The notes under the pieces: generated by a model
Told to the model about the DNA's origin: nothing
Seen by the model: only the letters and a program-made list of their open reading frames with translations
Databases searched by the model: none
Position numbers and translations under genes: made by a program
Shown here: one piece after another, positions 56,363 through 64,000 of the stretch
How positions within the stretch are numbered: the stretch's first letter is position 1
Layout of the letters: each line of letters opens with the position of its first letter
Origin: Bradyrhizobium sp. Y36
GTDB taxonomy: Bacteria; Pseudomonadota; Alphaproteobacteria; Rhizobiales; Xanthobacteraceae
Assembly: GCF_002531575.1 (NCBI RefSeq)
Contig: NZ_NWTI01000003.1
Location: 310,001 to 374,000 of the forward strand
DNA length: 64,000 nt
Direction of reading: 5' to 3'

Positions 56363-56422
56363 AAAGCGGAACAATATTTCCGGCCAGAGAGCAACACGCT
56401 CCCCGAGCTTTGGAGGACGACA

Positions 56423-57361
56423 ATGTCTGGACTGCACCACGTGACTGCGATTGCCGGCGATCCCATCCGCAATTTCGGTTTCTACACCCGGGATCTCGGC
56501 CTGCGCTTCGTCAAGAAGACGGTCAATTTCGACGATCCCGGCACCTATCACTTCTACTATGGCGACGAGACCGGCCGCCCCGGCACCATCCTGACCTTCT
56601 TCCCCTGGGCCGGCGTTCCGGCCGGGCGCCGCGGCGTCGGCGAGACCCATCAGACGGCCTTCCGCGTGCCGCAGCGTTCGCTCGGCTACTGGACCCAGCG
56701 CTTCACCGAGAAGGGCATTGCCTACGAGGCGCTCGAGAAGCGTTTTGGCGAGTCCGTGCTGCCGTTCACCGATCCTGACGGCATGGCGCTCGCACTGGTC
56801 GGCATTCCCGGCGCCGAGAACGAGCCCGGCTGGAGCAACGGCGATGTCCCGGCCGAGCATGCGATCCGCGGCTTTCACGGCGTGACCCTGCTGCTCGACA
56901 GCGCGGCCAAGACCGCTGCCGTACTCACCGACGTGTTCGGCTTCAAGGAAACGGGGCGCGAAGGCTCGGTGATCCGCTTCAAGGCCGCGGGCGATGTCGA
57001 AGGCAGCGTCGTCGACATCTATGAGGCCAAGGGCTTTTTGCGCGGGCATCAGGGCGGCGGCTCCGTGCATCACATCGCCTTCCGCGCAGCCGACGACGCC
57101 GAGCAGGGCCGGATGGCCGAGAGGCTCGTGAACAATCACGGCCTGCATCCGACCGAGCAGCGCGACCGCAACTATTTCCGCTCGATCTATTTCCGCGAGC
57201 CAGGCGGCGTGCTGTTCGAGATCGCAACCGACATCCCCGGCTTCGCCGTCGATGAACCCGTCGCGACGCTGGGACGCGACCTCAAGCTGCCCAGCTTCCT
57301 CGAGCAGCACCGCAAGCAGATCGAAGGCGTGCTGCCGAGCCTGGAAGAGACCGCGTCATGA
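56423..57361 (+). CDS. ring-cleaving dioxygenase, VOC/glyoxalase family (MhqO-like)
   Basis: Two-domain vicinal-oxygen-chelate protein (312 residues). The first module begins LHHVTAIAGDPIRNFGFYTR with a metal-ligand His, and has FYYGDETGRPGTILTFFPW; the second begins IRGFHGVTLLLDSAAKTAAV and has GGGSVHHIAFRAADDAEQG. EPGGVLFEIATDIPGFAVD gives the final metal-ligand Glu. This is the pattern of MhqO/MhqA and LinE-type proteins that open hydroquinone rings. GGAGG 6 nt before ATG 56423 fixes the start. It overlaps the hydrolase gene (ATGA) and is divergent from lysR, giving a module for quinone or aromatic detoxification. Exact substrate unknown. Confidence 0.92.
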   Translation: MSGLHHVTAIAGDPIRNFGFYTRDLGLRFVKKTVNFDDPGTYHFYYGDETGRPGTILTFFPWAGVPAGRRGVGETHQTAFRVPQRSLGYWTQRFTEKGIAYEALEKRFGESVLPFTDPDGMALALVGIPGAENEPGWSNGDVPAEHAIRGFHGVTLLLDSAAKTAAVLTDVFGFKETGREGSVIRFKAAGDVEGSVVDIYEAKGFLRGHQGGGSVHHIAFRAADDAEQGRMAERLVNNHGLHPTEQRDRNYFRSIYFREPGGVLFEIATDIPGFAVDEPVATLGRDLKLPSFLEQHRKQIEGVLPSLEETAS

Positions 57362-57984
57362 CCGAGAATAGTTTCATCCATCGCTTCGAGCCCGCGACCA
57401 GCGCGGGCTCGGCCCCGCTCCTGCTGCTGCATGGCACCGGCGGCGACGAGAACGATCTGCTCGGGCTCGGCAGGATGATCTCGCCGGGATCCGCCCTGCT
57501 CTCGCCGCGCGGCCGGGTGCTCGAGCACGGCATGCCGCGCTTCTTCCGTCGCCTCGCCGAAGGCGTGTTCGACGAGAACGACGTCCGCCGCCGGGCGCAG
57601 GAGCTCGGCGACTTCGTCATCGAAGCGCGAAAGCAGTACGGCATCGCAGCGCCCGTCGCGGTCGGCTTCTCCAACGGCGCCAACATCGCAGCCGCGCTGC
57701 TGCTGCTGAAGCCCGAGGTGCTGGCCGGCGCGATCCTGCTGCGCGCGATGGTGCCGCTGTCGGATCCGCCCGCAGCCGATCTGGCAGGCAAGCCAGTCCT
57801 GTTGTTGTCCGGACAAAGCGACCCAATCGTGCCGGCGAGCAATTCCGCAAAGCTTGCGGCCCTGCTCTCGCACGCGGCTGCAAGTGTGACGCACAGGGTT
57901 TTGCCGGCAGGCCATCAATTGTCGCAAGCCGATTTGACGCTCGCCCGCGACTGGATCGGCAACGTCGAGGCCAAGGCAGCGTGA
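57358..57984 (+). CDS. alpha/beta hydrolase, carboxylesterase/phospholipase family (MhqD-like)
   Basis: Cytoplasmic hydrolase (208 residues). The oxyanion motif LLLHGTGGDENDLLGLG is near residue 22; the nucleophile elbow GFSNGA has Ser near residue 103; the acid is in LSGQSDPIVP and the catalytic His in PAGHQLSQAD. MhqD-type esterases are usually encoded with MhqO-type dioxygenases, as here, where the start overlaps the dioxygenase stop as ATGA. A hairpin 9 bp downstream probably ends the transcript. Substrate inferred only. Confidence 0.92.
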   Translation: MTENSFIHRFEPATSAGSAPLLLLHGTGGDENDLLGLGRMISPGSALLSPRGRVLEHGMPRFFRRLAEGVFDENDVRRRAQELGDFVIEARKQYGIAAPVAVGFSNGANIAAALLLLKPEVLAGAILLRAMVPLSDPPAADLAGKPVLLLSGQSDPIVPASNSAKLAALLSHAAASVTHRVLPAGHQLSQADLTLARDWIGNVEAKAA

Positions 57985-57992
57985 CCTCGCGA

Positions 57993-58021
57993 GCGGCGCA
58001 TCGTTTCGAACGATGCGCCGC
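57993..58021 (+). terminator. hairpin downstream of the dioxygenase/hydrolase operon
   Basis: A perfect 13-bp stem, GCGGCGCATCGTT / AACGATGCGCCGC, with a TCG loop starts 9 bp after the hydrolase stop. No T-tract follows, so termination may need help from Rho or the element may protect the 3' end. The remaining gap to the lipoprotein gene (58022-58296) shows no gene. Confidence 0.65.
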
Positions 58022-58296
58022 CGCAAGTGACAAGGGACTATCCAGCAAGGGCTTTGGCCACAGCTGCGATTGGTCAAGCGTCCATTACGCGAACGTCGGC
58101 TAAGGGCCAGAAGCAGTCTTTTCTTTTGGTTGCGCGTGGCGCCACAAGCGACGTTCTGGCAATCAAAAGAGCATTGCAGTGATCCCCGTCAACGCAAGAC
58201 CGTTTACAATCTGTCCAAGGTGCCCATGCTATTACGTGCGCCATGGCTATTCACAGACTTTACAGCGGCGTCCTGGCTTTACTTTTGCGCGAGGGA

Positions 58297-58998
58297 ATGC
58301 GCCTGATCGCAGCTTTTGTAAGCCTGGGCGCTCTGGGTTTGCTGGCAGCTTGCGGGGTCGGGGATGACGCCACGTTTCGCTATCGGCTGTCCTTTTCGCT
58401 CGGCATCAATGGAGCGGTCAGGTCTGGCTCCAGCATCATCGCAGTACGCTACTGGACCGGGGGAGCCTCCTGGGGAACCGGTAAGACGACCTATTCCATC
58501 GTCAAGGGCGTTGCCCCGGTCATAGACCTTGGCCGATACGGCACGCTGGTCGCGTCGATGGCTTCCAATGGCGAGGAATGGTTCAGGCGTAAGAAGCAGT
58601 ACGGACTGACCTGTAAAAAGCCGCTCACGGCGGACTCGCTGCCCGCCAAGTTCAGTCAGGAGCCGGCGGCGCTCGCCAATCTGCGCCAAGGCAAGCGCGA
58701 CTTAACGGACGATTCCTATCCCGCCTTCATCTGGTTTCCGTACGGCCAACCCTACGAGCGGGCGCAGCAGCTCTGCCCGGAAGAATTCCCCCGCGTGATC
58801 GGTGCCAACATCGAATTGCAATCCGTCACGATCGAGGTCGCGCCCGACGCGCCGCTGCTGACCAGATTGAATATCAGCGTCCCATGGTTGGACGAGATCC
58901 GAGCCGATCAAACGAGGCTGGGTGGAGTCACCACCACAGCTGGAATTTTCAAGCCACGCCGCACACTCATGATCGAAACAGACGACCCGACAAACTGA
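58297..58998 (+). CDS. predicted lipoprotein of unknown function
   Basis: A 233-residue protein not assigned to a family. MRLIAAFVSLGALGLLAACG is a short lipoprotein signal with the lipobox LLAAC, so Cys19 would be lipid-modified and the protein anchored to a membrane facing the periplasm. The mature part has FRYRLSFSLGINGAVRSGSS, KTTYSIVKGVAPVIDLGRYG and RVIGANIELQSVTIEVAPD, suggesting a beta-rich fold; two further Cys (about residues 105 and 163) could pair. ATG 58297 is preferred over an upstream ATG at 58243 because it places the hydrophobic signal at the N-terminus; GAGGGA lies just before it. It stands alone in a gene-poor stretch. Confidence 0.72.
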   Translation: MRLIAAFVSLGALGLLAACGVGDDATFRYRLSFSLGINGAVRSGSSIIAVRYWTGGASWGTGKTTYSIVKGVAPVIDLGRYGTLVASMASNGEEWFRRKKQYGLTCKKPLTADSLPAKFSQEPAALANLRQGKRDLTDDSYPAFIWFPYGQPYERAQQLCPEEFPRVIGANIELQSVTIEVAPDAPLLTRLNISVPWLDEIRADQTRLGGVTTTAGIFKPRRTLMIETDDPTN

Positions 58999-59055
58999 CC
59001 GTCCGCTTTGAGGCTGAAATGTCGCCTATGGGCCAATAGCCGCCCCGCCGGCGCA

Positions 59056-59544
59056 TCACAGATTTTTCAACAAGCGCCGATGTAGCGTTGCGGCATTGGG
59101 CTGCCTGGCGGCCCACTCCAGATTACGTTCGCCATCGATCTTCACCCAGAACGTACGGGCAGGCGCATCGCTCCCATCGAGCGAGTTGAAAGTACATGAT
59201 GCCCTTTCTCGAATGATGGCGCCGATAGAGTCCTGAGCTTGGTAGTCAATGAGCGCCACGTACTGAACGGGCGGGTGGCGCGCAGCTTGCATCATGGATC
59301 GTCTGGTTGATGCGGATACGGCGCGCTCAGGCTCGGCGAAAAATTCCTCTCATGTGATCGTTCTTCTGGAGTCGTCCAGCCCGATCCGTTGATAGGTGGA
59401 GGGAACCGCCAACCGCTCCTGGATTGCCGTTTCGCAGGTCTGTACAAATTGAGAGGTGAACGGCGGATAGCCGCGGGCGTAAGCATAGCCGAGAACAGCG
59501 ATGCCGAGGACTAGGAACGCTGCGACAGTAAGCTTAATCTTCAT
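59056..59544 (-). pseudogene. small exported protein gene interrupted by one in-frame TGA
   Basis: A signal-anchor start (MKIKLTVAAFLVLGIAVLGY) leads into FVQTCETAIQERLAVPSTYQ and SRRTIT, then an in-frame TGA at 59350-59352. The same frame then continues with EEFFAEPERAVSASTRRSM, YVALIDYQAQDSIGAIIRE, ASCTFNSLDG and FWVKIDGERNLEWAARQ before a normal stop. The downstream part reads as real protein and keeps frame, so this looks like a single nonsense change (a TGG Trp codon is one simple source) in a gene of about 162 codons. The two halves have one Cys each, which may once have paired. A restart at the ATG pair near 59295 could still make a 79-residue fragment without a signal. Family not known to me. 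Confidence 0.65.
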
Positions 59545-60202
59545 CTGTAACTCTTACAGAACTTTGCCTGCTGGTTTTGAGCGACTGGCCCGCAAGGTGC
59601 ACACTCCCGACCTAAACCGAACTAAGCTAAGCGTGCATTAACGGGCTAGCACAACCCGCCAACTCAAATGCGCCATTTTGTCGCCGGCGGTTGCGACGAT
59701 CATTCGGCTTTGATTTGGCTCTGGTCGATGACCGCTTCGGGTCAGAAGCGGTCGTTCAAGCGGCGAATCGGTAGCGCTACCTCCCCGCGAAGGCGTAACT
59801 CGGCTTCGACGCGCCGTGAGATGTCGATCGTATCGTTCGGCAGATGCTGCATGGCGTAACTCCCATCTCCATTTTCGGAAGCGGGCCCGACGCCTGCAGG
59901 ATCTTCTTTACGAGACGCGTTGTTGACCACGCTTCACCGCGCGGCAATCTACCTTCGGTACACGGCAGAGATTGCAAAAATTCCGGGAGTTGATCGCGCA
60001 TGGAACTCACGGCAGTCCAGCTGTACGGCGGTGGCCAATGCGAGACCTGATCGATTTGGATTGTCGGTGTTTTGCCCGACGCATCAACGTCGCGCCACAT
60101 CGCTTCGACCATGAATCGGTGCCCGCGCAAGCCATTGAAATGACTGCACCCGGCTACTGTGCATGGGGTTGTTTTTCAGTTTTTCGTTTTGGATGGCCAA
60201 GC
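59545..60202. other. intergenic stretch without a supported gene
   Basis: About 660 bp with several short open frames on both strands, none with a family-like sequence, signal peptide or convincing ribosome site. The piece around 59690-59765 (TTTGGCTCTGGTCGATGACC, then GCTTCGGGTCAGAAGCGG) looks like a degenerate dispersed fragment of the kind seen in Bradyrhizobium-type genomes. Base composition appears less GC-rich than the flanking operons. Confidence 0.55.
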
Positions 60203-60236
60203 AATTTGGCCTCTCCCTACGGGGAGAGGCCAAATT
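60203..60236 (-). terminator. strong inverted repeat after the second Dpp operon
   Basis: A perfect 15-bp stem (AATTTGGCCTCTCCC / GGGAGAGGCCAAATT) with a 4-nt loop lies about 34 bp beyond the stop of the minus-strand binding-protein gene. A-T pairs at the base of the stem give a short AATT exit but no long T-run. Best read as the transcript end of the importer operon. Confidence 0.65.
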
Positions 60237-60269
60237 TGAAGCGACAGGCTCGGCGTGATCGAGCGTTCC

Positions 60270-61763
60270 CTACTCCCAGGACCAGGTCGAGAAATCGTTC
60301 TCGAACTGCGGGACTTCCTTCCAGACACCCTTCAGCTTCTTGTTGATGACCGTCGGCCATTGCGGCTGGAACAGATAGGCGGAGACGGCGTCGGTGGCCA
60401 GCATGCGCTGGGCGTCGCCGAGCAGTTTTGCGCGGGCGGCTTCGTCCGGCGTCGACACGATCTGCTTGTAGAGCGCGTTGAAGGCCTCGTTGTTGTAACC
60501 GAGATAGTAGTCCGGCTCGGTGATCTTGACGAGATCGAACGGCTCGACATGGCTGACGATGGTGAGGTCGAAATTATGCGGACCGTTGGGCGCAAACACC
60601 TGCGACAGCCACTGCGCCCATTCGACGTTCTCGATCTTGGCGACGATGCCGACCTTGGCGAGCTGGGCCGCGACGATCTCGCCGCCCTGCCGCGCATAGG
60701 GCGGCGGCGGCAGCTTCAGCGACAGCTCCACCGGCGCGGTGACGCCGGCTTCGGTGAGCAGCTTCTTGGCCTTCTCGGGGTCGAAAGGATTGACGCCGGT
60801 GGTGTCGACATAGCCGAGCGATCCCGGCGTGTAGAAGCTGCCGATCGGCGTACCGAAGCCCTCGACGGCGCCGTCGATCAAGGCCTTGCGATCGATCGCC
60901 GCGAGGATGGCGCGGCGAACGCGGACGTCATCGAGCGGCTTCTTGCGGTGGTTGATCGCAACGATGGTCTTGGCCCTGGAACCGCCAATCAGCACTGTGA
61001 AGCGCGGGTCAGCCTTGAATTGGGCAACGACGCGGGTCGCGATACGCGGAAACGCGTCGACGTCGTTCGAGAGCAGCGCCGCAGCCTGGGCGGCCGGATC
61101 GGAGATGAAGCGGATCGTCACCTTCGACAGCTTGATCGCCGCGGCATTGCGATAGTCGGCCCACTTGTTCAGGGTGATCGAAGAGCCCTTGGCCCAGGCG
61201 CCCAGCTGATAGGGTCCGGTCCCGACCGGCTGCGTGACGTTGGTCGCCGCGCTCTTGGGCTCGACGATCGAGCCGCTCGCCTGCCCGAGCAGGAACGGCA
61301 GGTTCGGCTCGGAATATTTCACGGAGATCACGACGGTGTCGGCGTCCGGCGTCTCGACCCTCTCGAAGGCCTGGAACAGGCTCTTGTCCTTGTTGGTGCT
61401 GGTCGCCGCCGCGTTGCGCTCGAACGAGAACTTCACCGCCGCGGAGTTGAACGGCTCGCCATTGTGGAATTTGACGCCCTTGCGGAGCTTGAACGTGTAG
61501 GTCTTCAGATCGGGCGACGCAGTCCAGCTCTCCGCCAGCAGCGGCGCGACCGAGCCGTCCTCGTTGATCTTGGTCAGCGTCTCGTAGATGTTGTAGAGCG
61601 TGACCTCGGCAATCGCGGCGGCGGCGGCATTGGTGGGGTCGAGCCCCGGCGGCTCCAGCGTCATCCCCATGACGACGCTGTCCTTCTTGCTCTGCGCCAG
61701 CACCGGCAGCGGAGCCGCAACGAGGGCGGCGGCAAAGGCGACGATCGACAATTTCCTCAACAT
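60270..61763 (-). CDS. ABC transporter substrate-binding protein, family 5 (DppA/OppA-like)
   Basis: Periplasmic binding protein (497 residues) for the second peptide-type importer in the window. The Sec signal is MLRKLSIVAFAAALVAAPLP, with cleavage after VLAQ near residue 24. Family marks: EPPGLDPTNAAAAAIAEVTL, the signature KLRKGVKFHNGEPFNSAAVK near residue 95, and VRRAILAAIDRKALIDGAVE in the middle. ATG 61763 has GGGGAG about 7 nt upstream; a longer in-frame start at 61805 lacks a signal peptide. It follows dppF by 55 bp on the same strand and closes the operon; a hairpin follows. It is only distantly similar to the first binding protein (1393-2994), so ligands probably differ. Confidence 0.95.
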   Translation of the reverse strand: MLRKLSIVAFAAALVAAPLPVLAQSKKDSVVMGMTLEPPGLDPTNAAAAAIAEVTLYNIYETLTKINEDGSVAPLLAESWTASPDLKTYTFKLRKGVKFHNGEPFNSAAVKFSFERNAAATSTNKDKSLFQAFERVETPDADTVVISVKYSEPNLPFLLGQASGSIVEPKSAATNVTQPVGTGPYQLGAWAKGSSITLNKWADYRNAAAIKLSKVTIRFISDPAAQAAALLSNDVDAFPRIATRVVAQFKADPRFTVLIGGSRAKTIVAINHRKKPLDDVRVRRAILAAIDRKALIDGAVEGFGTPIGSFYTPGSLGYVDTTGVNPFDPEKAKKLLTEAGVTAPVELSLKLPPPPYARQGGEIVAAQLAKVGIVAKIENVEWAQWLSQVFAPNGPHNFDLTIVSHVEPFDLVKITEPDYYLGYNNEAFNALYKQIVSTPDEAARAKLLGDAQRMLATDAVSAYLFQPQWPTVINKKLKGVWKEVPQFENDFSTWSWE

Positions 61764-61818
61764 GCGTAACTCCCCGGCCTGTTCTGTTCTCGAGCTTAGC
61801 GCCAATCCGGCTAGGACA

Positions 61819-62823
61819 CTAACCTTCCATGGCCGCCTGCGGCAACGCCATCACGGCCTCCGCCCTGTGGCAGGCGGCAAGGTGCCCTTCCCCGACCCTG
61901 CGTAACGCAGGCAGGACCTCGCGGCAATGCTGCTCGGCGAGCGGGCAGCGCGCCACATAGGGGCATCCGGCCGTGGCCGCCGATTGCGAGGCGATCGCCC
62001 GGCCTCCACGCCGCCGCCTCGTGCCCCCGGCGCGGGCCCGCGGCACCGCCTCGAGGAGCGCCCGCGTATAGGGATGCGCGCAACGCTCGAACAGATCCTC
62101 GGGGCGCCCCTGCTCGACGATGCGGCCGAGATACATCACCGCGACCTCGTCGCAGAGATAGTCGACGACGGCGAGGTCATGGCTGATCAGGATGTAGCTG
62201 AGGCCGAACTGCTCCTGCAGGTCCTGCATCAGGTTCAGCACCTGCGCCTGCACGGAGACGTCGAGTGCCGAGACCGGCTCGTCGGCGACGATCAGCTTCG
62301 GCTGGGTGATCAGCGCGCGCGCAATCGCGATGCGCTGGCGCTGGCCGCCGGAGAATTCATGCGGATACTTGTCCATGTCGGCCTCGCGCAAGCCGACCTG
62401 GCGTAGCACTGCCGAGACGCGTTCGCGGAACGTGGCGCGGTCGGCGCCTTCCAGCACGGTCAGCGGCTCGGCGACGATGCGCGCGATGGTCTGGCGCGGA
62501 TCGAGCGAGCCATAAGGATCCTGGAACACCATCTGGAAATCGCGCCGGGCACGGCGCAGTTCGTCGGCCTGGAGGCGGTTGAGATCGCGGCCAAGCAACT
62601 GGACCTGCCCCGAGGTCGGCCGCTCCAGCGCCATCACGACCCGCGCGAAGGTCGACTTGCCCGAACCGGACTCGCCGACGATGCCGAAGCTCTTGCCGGC
62701 GGCGACCTGCACGCTGACGCCGTTGAGCGCACGCACCTGACCGGGCGGACGGAACAGGCTTTCGCGCGGCAGCGCGTAACGTTGCTCGAGATCCCTGACG
62801 TCGAGAAGAGGCGCGGTGCTCAT
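61819..62823 (-). CDS. ABC transporter ATP-binding protein, DppF/OppF family
   Basis: ATPase subunit (334 residues) of the peptide-type importer. Walker A GIVGESGSGKSTFARVV is near residue 47; the ABC signature [17 protein letters not shown] near residue 159; Walker B KLIVADEPVSALDV; H-loop LISHDLAVVDYLCD. The C-terminal oligopeptide-transporter domain has the Cys-containing GCPYVARCPLAEQHC pattern that binds an iron-sulfur cluster in some relatives. The start overlaps the dppD stop (ATGA). DppF works as a heterodimer with DppD. Confidence 0.96.
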   Translation of the reverse strand: MSTAPLLDVRDLEQRYALPRESLFRPPGQVRALNGVSVQVAAGKSFGIVGESGSGKSTFARVVMALERPTSGQVQLLGRDLNRLQADELRRARRDFQMVFQDPYGSLDPRQTIARIVAEPLTVLEGADRATFRERVSAVLRQVGLREADMDKYPHEFSGGQRQRIAIARALITQPKLIVADEPVSALDVSVQAQVLNLMQDLQEQFGLSYILISHDLAVVDYLCDEVAVMYLGRIVEQGRPEDLFERCAHPYTRALLEAVPRARAGGTRRRRGGRAIASQSAATAGCPYVARCPLAEQHCREVLPALRRVGEGHLAACHRAEAVMALPQAAMEG

Positions 62824-63839
62824 GCGGATAACGCTCCGACGTTCGCAGCCATGGAGACGTCAGTCCTGATGCAGCGCACGAAGTGCCCGGGTCCGACGTC
62901 TACCATCGGCGGAAGCGCGGCCCGGCACGCATCGATTGCGAGCGGGCAGCGCTCCGAGAAAGTGCAGCCGGACGGCAGATCGGCAAGCTCCGGCACGGTG
63001 CCTGCGATCGTCTTCAGTCGCGTGCCCTTGCGCGCGCCGAGCTTCGGCCGGGCGCGAAACAGGCCTTGCGTGTAGGGATGGCCCATGCGGCGGAACACCT
63101 CGTCGGTCGGCCCGCTCTCGACGACGGTGCCGCCATACATCACCATCATCCGCTGCACGTTCTCGGCGATGACGCCGAGATCGTGCGAGATCAGGATCAT
63201 CGACATGCCGCGCTCCTCGACGAGATCGGCGATCAGATCGAGGATCTGCCCCTGAATGGTGACGTCGAGCGCGGTGGTCGGCTCGTCCGCGATCAGCAAA
63301 TCCGGCTCGCAGGCGAGCGCCATCGCGATGGTGATGCGCTGGCGCTGGCCGCCGGAGAACTGGTGCGGGTAGGCATCGACGCGACGCGCCGGATCGGGCA
63401 ATCCGACGCGATCGAGCAAGGCGATCGCCGCCTTACGCGCCTGCGCGGCCGAATGTTTCCTGTGACGCCGCAGCGGCTCGGCAACCTGGTGACCGATCGT
63501 GTGCATCGGGTTGAGCGCGGTCATCGGCTCCTGGAAGATCATGCTGATGCGGTTGCCGCGCAGGCGGCAATAATCCGCGTCCGGCAATCCCGCGAGCTCG
63601 GTGCCGTCGAGCTTGATGCTGCCCGACACCACGGCGCTGTCAGGCAGCAGCCCCATCAGCGACATCGCGGTGACCGACTTGCCGCAGCCGGATTCGCCGA
63701 CCAGCCCCAGCGTCTCGCCCCGCTTGAGCGCAAAGCCGACGCCGCGCACGGCCTGCGCCGGGCCGCGGCTGGTGTTGAGGCGGACGCCAAGATTGTCGAC
63801 CGCGATCAGCGGCATGTCGGAGCGCTCGGCCATCGTCAT
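62820..63839 (-). CDS. ABC transporter ATP-binding protein, DppD/OppD family
   Basis: Second ATPase subunit (339 residues). Walker [21 protein letters not shown] is near residue 45; [20 protein letters not shown] is the Q-loop region typical of DppD; the signature is [17 protein letters not shown] and Walker B is [13 protein letters not shown]. The C-terminal [15 protein letters not shown] is again the Cys-containing oligopeptide domain. The start at 63839 is supported by an ATGA overlap with the upstream permease stop. Partner of DppF. Confidence 0.96.
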   Translation of the reverse strand: MTMAERSDMPLIAVDNLGVRLNTSRGPAQAVRGVGFALKRGETLGLVGESGCGKSVTAMSLMGLLPDSAVVSGSIKLDGTELAGLPDADYCRLRGNRISMIFQEPMTALNPMHTIGHQVAEPLRRHRKHSAAQARKAAIALLDRVGLPDPARRVDAYPHQFSGGQRQRITIAMALACEPDLLIADEPTTALDVTIQGQILDLIADLVEERGMSMILISHDLGVIAENVQRMMVMYGGTVVESGPTDEVFRRMGHPYTQGLFRARPKLGARKGTRLKTIAGTVPELADLPSGCTFSERCPLAIDACRAALPPMVDVGPGHFVRCIRTDVSMAANVGALSA

Positions 63840-64000
63840 CGCTCCCGCGCCAGCCTGGGATCGAGCAGATCGCGCAAGCCGTCCCCAAGCAGATTGAGTC
63901 CGAGCACTGCGACCGCGATCGCAGCGCCCGGATAGACCGCGAGCATCGGCGACTGGAACAGCAGCGTCTGCGCATCGTTCAGCATCCGCCCCCAGGACGG
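63836..64000 (-). CDS. ABC transporter permease, DppC/OppC family (5' end cut by window edge)
   Basis: Only the last 54 codons are visible. They read SWGRMLNDAQTLL, then SPMLAVYPGAAIAVAVLGLN and LLGDGLRDLLDPRL, the highly typical C-terminus of DppC permeases, with the final membrane segment. The TGA stop overlaps the dppD start as ATGA. The gene is distinct from the DppC-type gene at the left edge of the window. Confidence 0.93.
   Translation of the reverse strand, partial: PSWGRMLNDAQTLLFQSPMLAVYPGAAIAVAVLGLNLLGDGLRDLLDPRLARER

Noticed and set aside
59350..59352. Selenocysteine recoding of the in-frame TGA
   Set aside because: No SECIS-like hairpin is evident right after the codon, and the surrounding sequence is not a redox motif; a nonsense mutation is simpler.
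59668..60130. Short open frames between the broken gene and the second importer operon
   Set aside because: They overlap on both strands, lack family-like sequence and ribosome sites, and one contains what looks like a degenerate dispersed fragment.

Overview
The window is high-GC alphaproteobacterial DNA. The gene families and their order, the many small overlaps between genes, the oxygen-dependent cobalamin pathway with CobG and BluB, and a giant two-partner adhesin all fit a Bradyrhizobium-like member of the Rhizobiales (Hyphomicrobiales). The genus is inferred from recognised families. No rRNA or tRNA gene, CRISPR array, intact insertion sequence or replication origin was seen.

Layout. 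(1) 1-2994: the beginning of a peptide/nickel-type (Dpp/Opp) ABC importer operon on the minus strand (binding protein, DppB, truncated DppC). (2) 3249-4400: an exported class-C beta-lactamase-like serine hydrolase. (3) 4402-8515: a TonB-dependent receptor and a PepSY membrane protein behind a cobalamin riboswitch. (4) 8601-31390: about 23 kb of aerobic cobalamin (B12) synthesis genes. One riboswitch leads cbiM-cobF-cobT, and another leads DUF1636-cobW-cobN-cobG-cobH-cobI-cobJ. cobL-cobE-cobM-cobB-cobA form a further minus-strand run. cobK, cobO-cobQ and cobU-cobS-bluB are on the plus strand, and cobC-cbiB on the minus strand. Almost every step from uroporphyrinogen III to adenosylcobalamin is covered. 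The cobaltochelatase subunits CobS and CobT and the reductase CobR are not in the window. (5) 31437-31531: a large imperfect palindrome between convergent genes. (6) 31551-51091: a type Vb (two-partner) secretion operon with a 249-residue exported protein of unknown function, a 5,676-residue TpsA adhesin and its TpsB transporter. (7) 51385-55094, divergent from it: a Tat-exported ABC-type binding protein translationally coupled to a hybrid sensor kinase with receiver and Hpt domains. (8) 55106-57984: a small membrane protein, and a LysR regulator divergent from a ring-cleaving dioxygenase/hydrolase pair of the MhqO/MhqD type, with two candidate operator sites between them. (9) 58.0-60.25 kb: a sparse, seemingly lower-GC stretch with a lipoprotein gene and a gene broken by one in-frame TGA. 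(10) 60270-64000: a second Dpp/Opp importer operon (dppC partial, dppD, dppF, binding protein).

How the parts work together. The B12 block couples outer-membrane uptake (receptor), inner-membrane cobalt entry (CbiM-like) and complete corrin synthesis. Three cobalamin riboswitches would shut uptake and synthesis when adenosylcobalamin is plentiful. Stop/start overlaps (ATGA, TGATG, GTGA, TTGA) link neighbouring genes within the operons. The adhesin operon and the divergent binding-protein/kinase pair share one 293-bp promoter region. This makes it plausible, but unproven, that the kinase system senses a ligand and controls surface adhesion. This adhesin/sensor block is the best candidate for under-described biology in the window.
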